This document shows, piece after piece, positions 8,156 through 16,646 of a DNA stretch of 64,000 nt. The notes beneath the pieces were generated by a model. It had not been told where the DNA came from. It worked only from the letters and a program-made list of their open reading frames with translations, and did no database searches. Source of the DNA: Maricaulis sp034670125 (lineage in GTDB: Bacteria; Pseudomonadota; Alphaproteobacteria; Caulobacterales; Maricaulaceae); NCBI RefSeq assembly GCF_034670125.1, contig NZ_JAXMOC010000003.1, positions 124,001 through 188,000 on the forward strand, given 5' to 3'. Made by a program: the position numbers and the translations under genes. The number at the start of each line of letters is the position of its first letter. Within the stretch, counting starts at the first letter, position 1.

Positions 8156-8452
8156 ATGATCGAAACCCGCTCACCCCTCACCCCAGCCCGGGAGAAATCC
8201 CTGGCCCGCCTGAAACGTATTGAAGGTCAGGTGCGTGGCATTGGCCGCATGCTGGAGGACGACCGGTATTGCATCGACGTGCTGACGCAATTGTCCGCCG
8301 TGAAGTCTGCCCTGGCGGCGGTTGAAGGCGAAATCCTGCGCGATCATGCCGGTCATTGCGTCGCTCACGCCATTGAGAGCGGTGATGCGGTTGCACAGAA
8401 GGCGAAGATGGACGAGCTGATCGGCCTGCTGGCCAAGCACTACCGGCTCTGA
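8156..8452 (+). CDS. csoR: CsoR-type copper-sensing repressor
   Basis: A 98-residue all-helical regulator of the CsoR/RcnR (DUF156) family. The first helix reads RLKRIEGQVRGIGRMLED, the DNA-contact region of the family. The Cu(I) ligands Cys39, His64 and Cys68 have exactly the spacing of the Cys-x24-His-x3-Cys triad in the founding mycobacterial CsoR, which argues for copper rather than nickel or formaldehyde sensing. It is divergent from tolC-mco-cusF across a palindromic operator, so it very likely represses that operon and itself. There is no good ribosome-binding site ahead of the ATG, consistent with a leaderless transcript. Its end overlaps the next, convergent gene by 13 bases. Confidence 0.9.
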   Translation: MIETRSPLTPAREKSLARLKRIEGQVRGIGRMLEDDRYCIDVLTQLSAVKSALAAVEGEILRDHAGHCVAHAIESGDAVAQKAKMDELIGLLAKHYRL

Positions 8453-9381
8453 GCTGCCATCATCTGCCCGGCCAGCGCCCGGCCTGACAGATACGCCGCC
8501 TCGACCCGCGGGCCGAGGCACCAGTCGCCGGCCAGCCCGATACGGGCCTCGACGTCCCACAGGCAGGGCACTTCGAGCGCCTTGAGGACGCGGGCATGCC
8601 GCCAGCGGTGTACCTGGCTCAGGCGGATCTCCGGCAGTCCGCCCGACCAGGAGCTGAACGCGTCGAGGAGGAGGCGGGTGACGGTCTCCGGGTCCTCTTC
8701 CAAATGGGACTCGCTCCAGCCCGGTCCGGCCTGGATGACCCAGTTTTCACCCTCGCCTGATCGGCCGGGCTTGGTCGAGTTGCAGGCAACCCAGGCGCAG
8801 GGACCGTCCGAGGCACGGTAGACCCGCGGTGCCTGCCCCAATGGTTCGGCGAGCGAGACCATCAACGTCCAGCAAGGCGCGTAGCGGACGGTATCGAGGG
8901 GATCGGCCAGCGGCGTCACTCCGGTCAGCAGCGCCGCCGCCTGGGGCGCAGGAATGGCGACACCGAGGCGATCGGCCGCAAGCGTGCCGCCACCTTCGCA
9001 GGCCAGTGCCCAACCCTTGCCGGAGCGCTGCACCGTCTCGACTCGACAGGATTTGCGGATATCCAACCCCTCGGCCAGCGGGCCGGTCAGCTTGCTCATG
9101 CCGGGCGTGCCGACCCACCAGGTCTGCTCCAACCCCAGTTGCTGCCAGGGCGCGGCCGCCGCGAGGCTCGCCGCCTGATCAAGCCAGGCGGCGAAGCCGG
9201 CGTCGCGGGCGGTGACATATTGGGCGCCATGATCGAACGCGCCCTCCCCGGTCCGCCGCGTGGCGAGCCGGCCACCCAGGCCGCGACCCTTGTCGAGCAC
9301 GATGACCGTCTCGCCGCAGTCAACGAGATGCCGCGCGCAGGCCAGGCCGGCCATTCCGGCCCCGATGATGATGGTGGTCAC
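8440..9381 (-). CDS. renalase-like FAD-dependent oxidoreductase
   Basis: A 313-residue flavoprotein. The dinucleotide-binding fold is at the extreme N-terminus (IIIGAGMAGLACARHL, then LDKGRGLGGRLATRR), followed by FDHGAQYV, the pattern of the renalase / NAD(P)-binding amine-oxidase-like family. I start at GTG 9381, just ahead of TTIIIGAG and preceded by a GGGGGG stretch; the open frame reaches 20 codons further upstream but an FAD enzyme of this class normally begins at the Rossmann strand. A C-terminal AGDWCLGPRVEAAYLSG closes the FAD site. Substrate unknown. It converges on csoR and lies downstream of the flagellin gene with a 69-base gap. Confidence 0.83.
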   Translation of the reverse strand: MTTIIIGAGMAGLACARHLVDCGETVIVLDKGRGLGGRLATRRTGEGAFDHGAQYVTARDAGFAAWLDQAASLAAAAPWQQLGLEQTWWVGTPGMSKLTGPLAEGLDIRKSCRVETVQRSGKGWALACEGGGTLAADRLGVAIPAPQAAALLTGVTPLADPLDTVRYAPCWTLMVSLAEPLGQAPRVYRASDGPCAWVACNSTKPGRSGEGENWVIQAGPGWSESHLEEDPETVTRLLLDAFSSWSGGLPEIRLSQVHRWRHARVLKALEVPCLWDVEARIGLAGDWCLGPRVEAAYLSGRALAGQMMAAQSR

Positions 9382-9450
9382 AAAACGCCCCCCGGCAAAC
9401 AGCCCTGCCAGCGAAATAGTGCGCTTGGCCAGGTCGGGCAATGCGGGGCG

Positions 9451-10299
9451 TTACTGGAAGAAGCTCAGGATCACGCGGGGCGAACGGTTGGCGACCTCGA
9501 GGGCCTGCATGCCAAGCTGTTCGCGGACCTGCAGCGCCTGAAGCTTGGCGCTTTCGCGTCCCAGGTCTGCATCGACCAGATTGCCGATGCCGGCGCTGGT
9601 CACATCGATCTGCTTGATCAGCAATTCTTTCTGGATCGCCAGGGATTTGAGCCCGACGCCCAGTCGGGAGACCGCGGAGGTCACATCTGTCATCGAGCTT
9701 TCGAAAGCCGTCACGTCCGCCGCTGTTGGTTGAGCCACGACGATCGAATTGTCGCTCTGGGGCAGATTCGCAGCGAGACCGGCATCGAATATGCCGCCAC
9801 CATCGGTGAGGTCTTCCGCGGCGATCGTGAGCGTACTGCCCGGGCTCTTGCCGATCAGGACAGACAGGTCCTCACCACCGCTCTCCAGCAGGTTGAGATC
9901 ATTGAAGCTGGCATTGTCCGCCAGTCGGGTCGCCTGGTTTCCCAATTCAATGAAGTCGGTCATCAGGCTGCGCCAACCCTGTTCGTCCAGGGTGGTATCG
10001 GTGGCCGCGACCAGCTTGCCATGCATTTCCACCATCAGGTCGGAAATGCCCTCCGCGGCAGCCAGGGCCGTCTCGACAACACCGGTCCCCAGATCGATGG
10101 AATTGAGGGCGCCGGCGCGAGACTCATTGTCCGCACGCATGACCTGGGCCATCGCCCAGACCGTGCCATCATCGCTGGCATTGCCCACTTTGAGCCCCGT
10201 CGCGATCCGGTCGTGCACTGCGGCACTTTCCGATTGCAGCATCGTCATGTGCTGCAGCGCGGAGTTCACGGAGGCCATGGAATGGACCGAAAAGGTCAT
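9451..10299 (-). CDS. flagellin
   Basis: A 282-residue flagellin. The conserved N-terminal D0/D1 region is present (SALQHMTMLQSESAAVHDRI, TGLKVGNASDDG) and the C-terminal D0/D1 helix ends QVREQLGMQALEVANRSPRVILSFF, as in alphaproteobacterial flagellins. The variable middle is short, as expected for a 27-30 kDa subunit. I start at ATG 10299 (MTFSVHSM), preceded by a GGTGGTGAG motif; the longer open frame upstream runs antisense to the cobT leader. No other flagellar gene, chaperone or FlbT/FlaF is nearby, so this is an orphan copy, possibly a minor filament subunit. Its promoter must lie in the 187 bases shared with cobT. Confidence 0.87.
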   Translation of the reverse strand: MTFSVHSMASVNSALQHMTMLQSESAAVHDRIATGLKVGNASDDGTVWAMAQVMRADNESRAGALNSIDLGTGVVETALAAAEGISDLMVEMHGKLVAATDTTLDEQGWRSLMTDFIELGNQATRLADNASFNDLNLLESGGEDLSVLIGKSPGSTLTIAAEDLTDGGGIFDAGLAANLPQSDNSIVVAQPTAADVTAFESSMTDVTSAVSRLGVGLKSLAIQKELLIKQIDVTSAGIGNLVDADLGRESAKLQALQVREQLGMQALEVANRSPRVILSFFQ

Positions 10300-10486
10300 C
10301 CGTCGACACTCACCACCATCTGACCGGCCCGCCGCGGCATTTTTGCCTGTACGGACCCTTCGGCCAGTTTTCCACGATTGGGTTAGCAAGAGGTTTACAA
10401 ACCCGTCCGCTGCGGCTGGACGGCGGACTGGAAAAGGTTGGTCGGCACGGCTCGATTTCCGCGCCCGATCCGCTAGGTTTGGCGGT

Positions 10487-12385
10487 ATGAGCCAGCCCCC
10501 CGCCGATCCGGACGCCTTCAAGCGCGCCTTGTCCATCACCACCCGCGCCATTGCCGGCGACCGCGAGCTCGACGTGCGCTTTGGCGGCGAGATTGCCGGC
10601 CTGTCGGGCGGGCGCATGGTGTTGCCCAATCCGGGCATAGAGCCGTCCGTCGAGGCGGCGGCGGCCGTGCGTGGACGGGCCGATGCCCTGGCCCTGCGGC
10701 TCGCCCACCATGACGAGGCAGCCCATGCCCGCATCCTGCCGCCCGGCGCGACGGCCCGCGCCATCTTCCACGCCGCCGAACAGGCCCGGGTTGAAGGCCT
10801 GGGGGCCCGCGACATGCGCGGCATGGCCGCCAATCTGGACGCGGCGCTGGCCATCCGCTGCAAGCAGAAAGGCTGGCAGCGGGTCGAGGACCGTCAGTCC
10901 GCCCCCATGGAAGAGGCGCTCGCGCTGCTGGTCCGCGAACGCATCACCGGCCAGCCGTCGCCGAAGGAGGCGGACGGGCTGATGGGTCTCTGGCGCGACC
11001 AGATGGAGGCGGTCGCCGGACTGTCGCTGGACGCGCTCGCCGAGAATGCTGACGACCAGACGGCCTTCGCCGACCTGCTGCGCACCGTGATCCACGATCT
11101 CGACCTGTCCGACGAGCTGGGCGGCGACCCCGAGCAATCCGAAAATCCCGAAGACGAGGATGAAGGCGTCGATCGCGAGGAACGCACCGGCGACGATACC
11201 GAGGGCGATGACCAGCAGGGCGACCAGCCCGATACCCCCGACGCCGCGGGAACGGCAGGCGATGAGGAGGAAATCAACGCTGACACGGACGATGCCGACA
11301 CCCGCATCGATGCCATGGACGATGAAGGCTCGGCCCAGACCGCCATGCGCCCGAACTGGCAGCCGTCAGGCGATGCCAATGCCAAGTCCTACAAGGTCTT
11401 CACCCGCGAATTCGACGAGGTCATCCAGGCGTCTGACCTGTGCGACAGCGAAGAGTTGGAGCGCTTGCGCAAATATCTCGACAACACGCTGAAGGGGCTC
11501 GACCAGGTCGTCGGCCGCCTCGCCAACCGGCTGCAGCGCCGCCTGATGGCGCAGCAGGAACGGGCCTGGAAGTTCGACCTCGAGGAAGGCGTGCTCGACG
11601 GTTCGCGGCTGGCCCGGGTGATTGCCGACCCGACCTTGCCACTGTCCTACAAGCAGGAAAGCGATACCGAGTTTCGCGACACCATCGTCACCCTGGTGCT
11701 CGACAATTCCGGCTCCATGCGCGGCCGGCCGATCATGGTCGCGGCCGCCTGTGCCGATATTCTGGCCCGCACGCTGGAGCGGTGCGGCGTGAAAACCGAG
11801 ATCCTCGGCTTCACCACCAAGGCCTGGAAGGGCGGACGCTCGAAGGAGACATGGCTGGCCGAAGGCAAGCCGCCGCACCCCGGACGGCTCAATGATCTGC
11901 GCCACATCATTTACAAGGCTGCCGACACACCCTGGCGCCGGGCCCGGGTCAATCTCGGCCTGATGATGCGCGAAGGCCTGTTGAAGGAGAATATCGATGG
12001 CGAGGCCCTGATGTGGGCCTGGAAGCGCATGGCCGCCCGACCCGAACAACGCCGCATCATGATGGTGATCTCCGACGGCGCGCCGGTCGATGACGGCACC
12101 CAATCGGCCAATTCCGCCGGCTATCTGGAACGCCATCTGCGCGAAACCATCGCCATGATCGAGACCCGCTCGGAAGTCGAGCTCCTCGCCATCGGTATCG
12201 GCCACGACGTCACCCGCTGGTATCGCCGTGCGGTGACCATCAATGACGTCGAACAACTCGGCGGCGCCATGACCGACCAGCTGGCGGCGCTGTTCGAGGA
12301 GGATGGTGGCGGCAAGGCCGGCTTCTCCAGCGGCCCGCAATCCATGAACCGCACGGATTTCGCGTCGATCGCCGGGCGGGTCTAG
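10487..12385 (+). CDS. cobT: cobaltochelatase VWA subunit CobT
   Basis: The 632-residue partner of CobS in the aerobic cobaltochelatase. The N-terminal third is helical; residues roughly 205-285 form a very acidic linker (repeated E and D runs), as in all CobT proteins; the C-terminal von Willebrand A domain has the metal-ion site LDNSGSMRG with Asp near residue 406. I start at ATG 10487 (MSQPPADPDAFK); an open frame extends far upstream to 9749 but is antisense to flagellin. Length is normal for the family. The TAG stop shares its last base with the first base of a REPIN-like palindrome at 12385. Confidence 0.93.
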   Translation: MSQPPADPDAFKRALSITTRAIAGDRELDVRFGGEIAGLSGGRMVLPNPGIEPSVEAAAAVRGRADALALRLAHHDEAAHARILPPGATARAIFHAAEQARVEGLGARDMRGMAANLDAALAIRCKQKGWQRVEDRQSAPMEEALALLVRERITGQPSPKEADGLMGLWRDQMEAVAGLSLDALAENADDQTAFADLLRTVIHDLDLSDELGGDPEQSENPEDEDEGVDREERTGDDTEGDDQQGDQPDTPDAAGTAGDEEEINADTDDADTRIDAMDDEGSAQTAMRPNWQPSGDANAKSYKVFTREFDEVIQASDLCDSEELERLRKYLDNTLKGLDQVVGRLANRLQRRLMAQQERAWKFDLEEGVLDGSRLARVIADPTLPLSYKQESDTEFRDTIVTLVLDNSGSMRGRPIMVAAACADILARTLERCGVKTEILGFTTKAWKGGRSKETWLAEGKPPHPGRLNDLRHIIYKAADTPWRRARVNLGLMMREGLLKENIDGEALMWAWKRMAARPEQRRIMMVISDGAPVDDGTQSANSAGYLERHLRETIAMIETRSEVELLAIGIGHDVTRWYRRAVTINDVEQLGGAMTDQLAALFEEDGGGKAGFSSGPQSMNRTDFASIAGRV

Positions 12386-12461
12386 GGGACAGGTATGATT
12401 AACGCGCGGATCGGACCGCGCCGACAGGTGCCACCGCGACGCGTTAATCATACCTGTCCCC
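12385..12461. repeat. REPIN-like palindrome, copy 1
   Basis: A perfect 22-bp inverted repeat, 12385-12406 and 12440-12461, around a 33-base centre. The arm begins GGGGACAGGTAT and ends TTAACGCG. A second copy with the same arms and the same 33-base centre length lies at 13544-13622. The GGGGACAG start resembles the end motifs left by REP-associated tyrosine transposases (RAYT), so I read it as a non-autonomous REPIN or MITE; no transposase is in the window. The element begins at the last base of the cobT stop codon and could fold into a strong terminator-like hairpin in the cobT transcript. Confidence 0.8.
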
Positions 12462-12494
12462 CCAATCCTCACGGCTGCAAACAAGGTCTGCCCC

Positions 12495-13451
12495 ATGCGC
12501 TCTTTGCTTCTTCCCCTCCTCCCGCTTCTGTTGGCGGCCTGCTCGCCGGATATCGACCTGACACCACCCGGCAGCCAGGCCGTGCCGCTTTACGACCAAT
12601 CGCCGGAACGGACGGACCTGGATCGGCTGAGCTATCTGGGCGGTGTCACGCTGACCAACCCGGATGAGCGGTTCGGCGGATTCTCGGCCCTGACCCTGTC
12701 GCCGGACGGGTCCCGCCTCCTGGCGGTGTCGGACAGTGCCTACTGGATGACGGCCCGGATCGGCTGGAGCGAGGCCGACGGCAGCCTCTACGTCGGTGAT
12801 TTTTCGATATCCCCCATTCTTTCCCGCACCGGCAACCCGCTGGTCGGCACCGCCGCCGACAGCGAGGCCATCGCCGATCTGGGCGGCGGCGTCCTTGCCG
12901 TCAGTTTCGAACGCGAACACCGGATCAATACCTATGCGCTGGGTGAGGACTGGGGCCAGCTGGACAGCGTCGGCGAAGCCTTTCCGGGACCGCCGGGTGC
13001 CGATGACTTCGTCAACAATGGCGGCATGGAAGGGCTCGCGTCCCTGCCCGATGGCGCCCTGCTGGCGGGTATCGAGGATGGCAGCGATGGCGTCCATCCG
13101 CTCTGGCTGCATCGCGATGGACGCTGGGTCCGGTCCGAGCTGGCCGCCGAACCGGACTTTGGCCTGACCTCGCTGGATTATCATGATGGCCATGTCTATG
13201 CGCTCGAACGCTTCTGGCAGTCGGGGATCGGCAACCGGATCCGCATCCTGCGTTTCCCGGCCGCAGCACTGGATAGGAGCGAGCGCATAGAGCCGGAACT
13301 GCTGGGCACGCTGGAGGCCGGAAAGGCGGTCGACAATTTCGAGGGTATCGTTGTCACCGAACGCGATGACCGGACCCTCCTGCTCGTGATGTCAGACGAT
13401 AATTACAACGGATCCCAGCGGACGCTGCTTCTGGCCTTCCAGCTCGACTAG
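12495..13451 (+). CDS. phytase-like esterase-domain lipoprotein
   Basis: A 318-residue lipoprotein (MRSLLLPLLPLLLAAC, lipobox LAAC). The mature part has the pattern of the 'esterase-like activity of phytase' family: a beta-propeller-like fold with FGGFSALTLSPDGSRLLAVSD near residue 60, DSEAIADLGGGVLAVSFERE near 115, NNGGMEGLASLPDGALLAGIED near 172, LTSLDYHDGHVYALER and a closing DNFEGIVVTERDD...LVMSDDNY. Members are predicted secreted phosphoesterases, but substrate is unknown. The gene stands alone, flanked on both sides by the two REPIN-like palindromes. Confidence 0.82.
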   Translation: MRSLLLPLLPLLLAACSPDIDLTPPGSQAVPLYDQSPERTDLDRLSYLGGVTLTNPDERFGGFSALTLSPDGSRLLAVSDSAYWMTARIGWSEADGSLYVGDFSISPILSRTGNPLVGTAADSEAIADLGGGVLAVSFEREHRINTYALGEDWGQLDSVGEAFPGPPGADDFVNNGGMEGLASLPDGALLAGIEDGSDGVHPLWLHRDGRWVRSELAAEPDFGLTSLDYHDGHVYALERFWQSGIGNRIRILRFPAAALDRSERIEPELLGTLEAGKAVDNFEGIVVTERDDRTLLLVMSDDNYNGSQRTLLLAFQLD

Positions 13452-13543
13452 GGCCGCTTCTGTTCCCCGTTGAGCAGCCTTCCCGCCCGCGGGCCTGGTC
13501 CATCGCTGGCCAGACCGGTTTCAGCAACCTCACCGCCCCTACT

Positions 13544-13622
13544 GGGGGACAGGTATAATTAACGCGCGGACCGGGCGTCGCCGGGCGGATCCATCGTGGC
13601 GCGTTAATTATACCTGTCCCCC
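13544..13622. repeat. REPIN-like palindrome, copy 2
   Basis: A perfect 23-bp inverted repeat, 13544-13566 and 13600-13622, around a 33-base centre. The arms equal those of copy 1 (12385-12461) except one base, G in copy 1 and A here, and the partner arm carries the matching change (C to T), so pairing is kept in both. The centres begin alike (CGGAnCGG) and then diverge. It lies 92 bases after the phytase-like gene. Confidence 0.8.
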
Positions 13623-14326
13623 GTTCAGCACCTATGGCGCCACGGCGCGATCGCCTGGCGTTTGGATGGGAGGGAGCGGGATGTCGGCCGGAGCCGATAA
13701 AGCGCTGATTTTAATAACGGTAGGCTTCGACAAGCATCCCGCCAAATCTTTGTTGAAAAAAAGGTGGGAGTTTTCCCGGGCTGTCTCCACCCCGATTCCA
13801 ATGCGTCAGGTAGATGGGGTCGGTCGTTTAGTGCCCCGCGACCTGGTCGCACGCCCTGCCGGAGTGTCGGGCTGTCATCCCCGCACGCGGACAGGCTCCG
13901 CTCGTTTCCGGGCACAAGTGACTGAGCTCGTGCCTCCCGTCCCGAAAACCAAAGCCATTATCGCCTGGTGGCGAGGGGTGGGGATAAGTTTGCTGATTTT
14001 ATTTGCCAAAGCGCACTTTCCCTCTCCCCCGGGAGAGGGTCAGGGTGAGGGGTAAATCCCCGTGAAAGCAGGAAAATTCCCCCTCGTCCGGCCTCCGGCC
14101 ACCTTCTCCCAAGGGAGAAGGAAAGGGGTGCGCGGGCGGGGATAAGGTGAGCGCGGCAGGTCCTTCCCCTTGATGGGGAAGGTGGGCCGGCGCGAAGCGC
14201 CGGGTCGGATCGGGTGAAACGCGCAGCGTTCCTGCCCCAACCGGTTTCACCCACTCCGTCTGGCCGCTGACGCGCCCAGCCACCTCGCCCATCAAGGGCG
14301 AGGACCTAAGACGCCGGCCCCGCTCC
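13623..14326. other. non-coding stretch filled with short palindromic repeats
   Basis: No credible gene: the open frames here have no recognisable protein character. The left part holds a unit (about 13872-13935) starting GTCATCCCCGC that resembles other intergenic units at 22333 and 42185. The right part is a chain of hairpins: CCCTCTCCC/GGGAGAGGG (14020-14039), CCTTCTCCC/GGGAGAAGG (14102-14121), CCTTCCCC/GGGGAAGG (14162-14182) and CCGGCGC/GCGCCGG (14187-14203). Such clusters are typical dispersed intergenic repeats of alphaproteobacteria; some may act as terminators for the amidohydrolase gene, which ends at 14327. Confidence 0.65.
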
Positions 14327-16066
14327 CTACTCCCCGTGATGGAAGCTGTCCGGGCTTTCATACACGACCTCGCCATCAACCACGGTCATCCACGGGTCGA
14401 CGGTGAGAATCTCCGCTTCCGGGATCGTCATGATGTCGGCGGAGAAGACCGTGAAGTCGGCGCGCATGCCGACCGTGATCGTGCCCAGCTCGTCTTCGCG
14501 GAAAGAGGCGTAGGCCGGCCAGGCGGTGAAGAGCTTCAAGGCGTCCTCACGCGACAGGGCTTCTTCGGCGTGCCAGTTCTCGCCCTGGAAGCCGGACAGG
14601 TCGGCGCGGGCCACGGCGGCGTAGAATTCGATCCGCGGATCACCCTGCTCGACCGGTGCATCGGACCCGCCAGTGAGGTGCGCGCCGGCATCCAGAAGGC
14701 TTTGCCAGGCATAGGCGCCCACCAGGCGTTCATCACCCAGACGGTCGGGTGCAAAGTGCAGGTCACCAATGGCGTGCGAGGGCTGGACGGAGGCGATGAC
14801 GCCGAGCTCGGCAAAGCGCGGGATATCGGCGGGATTGACGATCTGGCTGTGCTCGTCGCGCCAGCGATAGTCAGCAATGGACCGCTCGCCTTCGGGCACC
14901 TGGGCCAGGGCTTCCTCAACCCAGTCCAGAAGATAGCGATTGCCGCGATCGCCGATGGCGTGAACATTCATCTGGATGCCGTCGCGCAGGGCCTGGGTGA
15001 AAGTGCCGATGGTCTCGTCAGCTTCGGCGATGGCGAGGCCGGACGATTCGGGCCGGTCGGCATAGGGCTCCAGCAGGGCTGCGCCGCGCGAACCGAGCGC
15101 GCCATCCATGTAGAGTTTGACCGCGCGGGTGATGACGCGGCCGTCGGCCACATCTCGGCGGCCACCGGCAGCCAGCGGCGCGTAACCTTCCGGTCCGACC
15201 GAGAGATAACTGCGCAGCGGCAGCTCGCCGGCAACCGCAATATCCTCGATGATCGGCACCATGGTCCACGGCACGGACATGTCGTGGGCACCGGTCCATC
15301 CCAGGCTGACCAGGCGCCGGGCGCCTTCGGCATAAGTGTCACGGATCACCGCATCGGAGGGTGTGGCGACCAAAGGCGCCATCGCGCCCATGGCGGTGTC
15401 GACCAGTATGCCGGTCGGTTCGCCAGCATCGTCAAACAGGATTTCGCCGCCCGACGGGGCAACGCTGTCGCGGGTCACACCCGCAGCCTCGAGTGCAGCC
15501 GAGTTGGCGACCAGGGCGTGACCGTCGGCACGTCGCAAGATGACCGGATTGTCCGGCGAAACGGGGTCAAGGTCGTGCCGTGTCGGGAAGCGGCCTTCCG
15601 GCCAGTGCGTTTCGATCCAGCCGCGGCCGGACAGGGTGGCGCCCTCCGGCGTGTCGGCGATCGCCGCTTCCACGCTGGCGACGAGATCGTCGATGGAGGT
15701 GACACTGTCCAGATTGAGCGTGCGCTCGCGTTGGCCAACGCCGTAGACGTGGATATGGCTGTCGGTGAAGCCGGGGTACATCGCCCCGCCATTGAGGTCG
15801 ATCAGACGGGTCTCTTCACCCAACCAGGCCTGGGCCGCCTCTTGCGGTCCCGCAAAGGCAATACGCCCGTCCAGCACCGCGACAGCTTCGACCATCGGCT
15901 GATCATCGCGTGCGGTGTGGATCGGTCCACCCCAGATCACCAGATCGGCGGCGCTTTCGCGCAAATCCTCCGAACCGCCCTGCTGGACCAGCCCGGCCTC
16001 TTCGCCCTGACCACACCCGGCCACGGCCAGAACGGCCAGCGAAATCATCCAAGTCTTGGCACTCAT
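14327..16066 (-). CDS. YtcJ-like amidohydrolase lipoprotein
   Basis: A 579-residue member of the amidohydrolase_3 family with a lipoprotein signal (LAVAGC). It shows the metal-dependent amidohydrolase plan: small beta-sandwich start (ADLVIWGGPIHTARDDQPMVEAVAV), GGAMYPGFTDSHIHVYG with the HxH ligands, further ligands in NVHAIGDRGN and DEHSQIVNP, and the terminal GGSDAPVEQGDPR aspartate. The tail AGMRADFTVFSADIM returns to the sandwich. Related YtcJ/LAF3 proteins act on N-acyl or amide substrates; the true substrate is unknown. It is envelope-located and single-gene, followed by the repeat cluster. Confidence 0.88.
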   Translation of the reverse strand: MSAKTWMISLAVLAVAGCGQGEEAGLVQQGGSEDLRESAADLVIWGGPIHTARDDQPMVEAVAVLDGRIAFAGPQEAAQAWLGEETRLIDLNGGAMYPGFTDSHIHVYGVGQRERTLNLDSVTSIDDLVASVEAAIADTPEGATLSGRGWIETHWPEGRFPTRHDLDPVSPDNPVILRRADGHALVANSAALEAAGVTRDSVAPSGGEILFDDAGEPTGILVDTAMGAMAPLVATPSDAVIRDTYAEGARRLVSLGWTGAHDMSVPWTMVPIIEDIAVAGELPLRSYLSVGPEGYAPLAAGGRRDVADGRVITRAVKLYMDGALGSRGAALLEPYADRPESSGLAIAEADETIGTFTQALRDGIQMNVHAIGDRGNRYLLDWVEEALAQVPEGERSIADYRWRDEHSQIVNPADIPRFAELGVIASVQPSHAIGDLHFAPDRLGDERLVGAYAWQSLLDAGAHLTGGSDAPVEQGDPRIEFYAAVARADLSGFQGENWHAEEALSREDALKLFTAWPAYASFREDELGTITVGMRADFTVFSADIMTIPEAEILTVDPWMTVVDGEVVYESPDSFHHGE

Positions 16067-16118
16067 GAAAAAGCCTCCCCGCTTGTCGCCGGAAGGCTAT
16101 ATCGCGTCGCCAGACACG

Positions 16119-16148
16119 ACAACGCCCGCGGCAAGCCGCGGGCGTTGT
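16119..16148 (-). terminator. hairpin terminator candidate downstream of rpmB
   Basis: A perfect 13-bp stem (16119-16131 with 16136-16148; ACAACGCCCGCGG pairs with CCGCGGGCGTTGT) and a 4-base loop lies 24 bases past the rpmB stop and before the amidohydrolase start on the same strand. It lacks a long T tract, so efficiency is uncertain, but stem strength and position suit transcription termination. Confidence 0.6.
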
Positions 16149-16171
16149 AATTCCGTCAGTGCGGCCGGTGC

Positions 16172-16456
16172 TTAAGCAGCCATGGCCTTTTTCAGGTCGC
16201 GCTTGATCTTCAGGGCCTTGTCCGAGAGCGTCTCGTCACGGGCCTTGAGGAGGTAGACGTCCAGACCACCGACATGGTCAACCGAGCGCAGGGCCTTGGC
16301 GGCGACACGCAGCTTGAAGCCACGACCGAGCTTTTCAGACGCCAGGGTCACATCGCACAGGTTCGGCAGAAAACGGCGGCGGGACTTGTTCTGGGCGTGA
16401 GAAACATTGTTTCCCGTCAAAACGCCAGTTCCCGTCAGTTCGCAACGACGCGCCAT
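16172..16456 (-). CDS. rpmB: 50S ribosomal protein L28
   Basis: A 94-residue ribosomal protein. The start MARRCELTGTGVLTGNNVSHAQ and the segment KSRRRFLPN are diagnostic of bacterial L28, followed by the LGRGFKLRVAAKALRSVDHVGGLD region found in alphaproteobacterial versions. I start at ATG 16456 rather than five codons upstream. It is monocistronic, ends in a strong hairpin, and is divergent from the DUF3108 gene. The order rpmB, DUF3108, Suv3-like helicase is conserved in related bacteria. Confidence 0.96.
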   Translation of the reverse strand: MARRCELTGTGVLTGNNVSHAQNKSRRRFLPNLCDVTLASEKLGRGFKLRVAAKALRSVDHVGGLDVYLLKARDETLSDKALKIKRDLKKAMAA

Positions 16457-16646
16457 AATCGCACCTTTCAAATATAAAAATCCGTGCGCACCGGTATTGC
16501 GACCAGTGCGAGAGCGGGCGAAATAAAGGAGGTATTGCGGGCCGTCAAGCTTGCCGCGTTCATCTTGCAGTCGGTTTGGATCAGTTATTGCAGTTGGACT
16601 ACCATATGGGATAGGGCCCAGGGGGCTCAGATCAGGAGAGTTCCGC

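Noticed and set aside
9749..10486. 246-codon N-terminal extension of cobT
   Set aside because: It runs antisense through flagellin; CobT proteins begin at the chosen ATG.
13625..14055. Open frames in the repeat-filled gap
   Set aside because: They encode low-complexity translations of palindromic repeats.
14336..16150. 604-codon open frame antisense to the amidohydrolase
   Set aside because: Composition is typical of a shadow frame; the minus strand encodes intact metal-ligand motifs.
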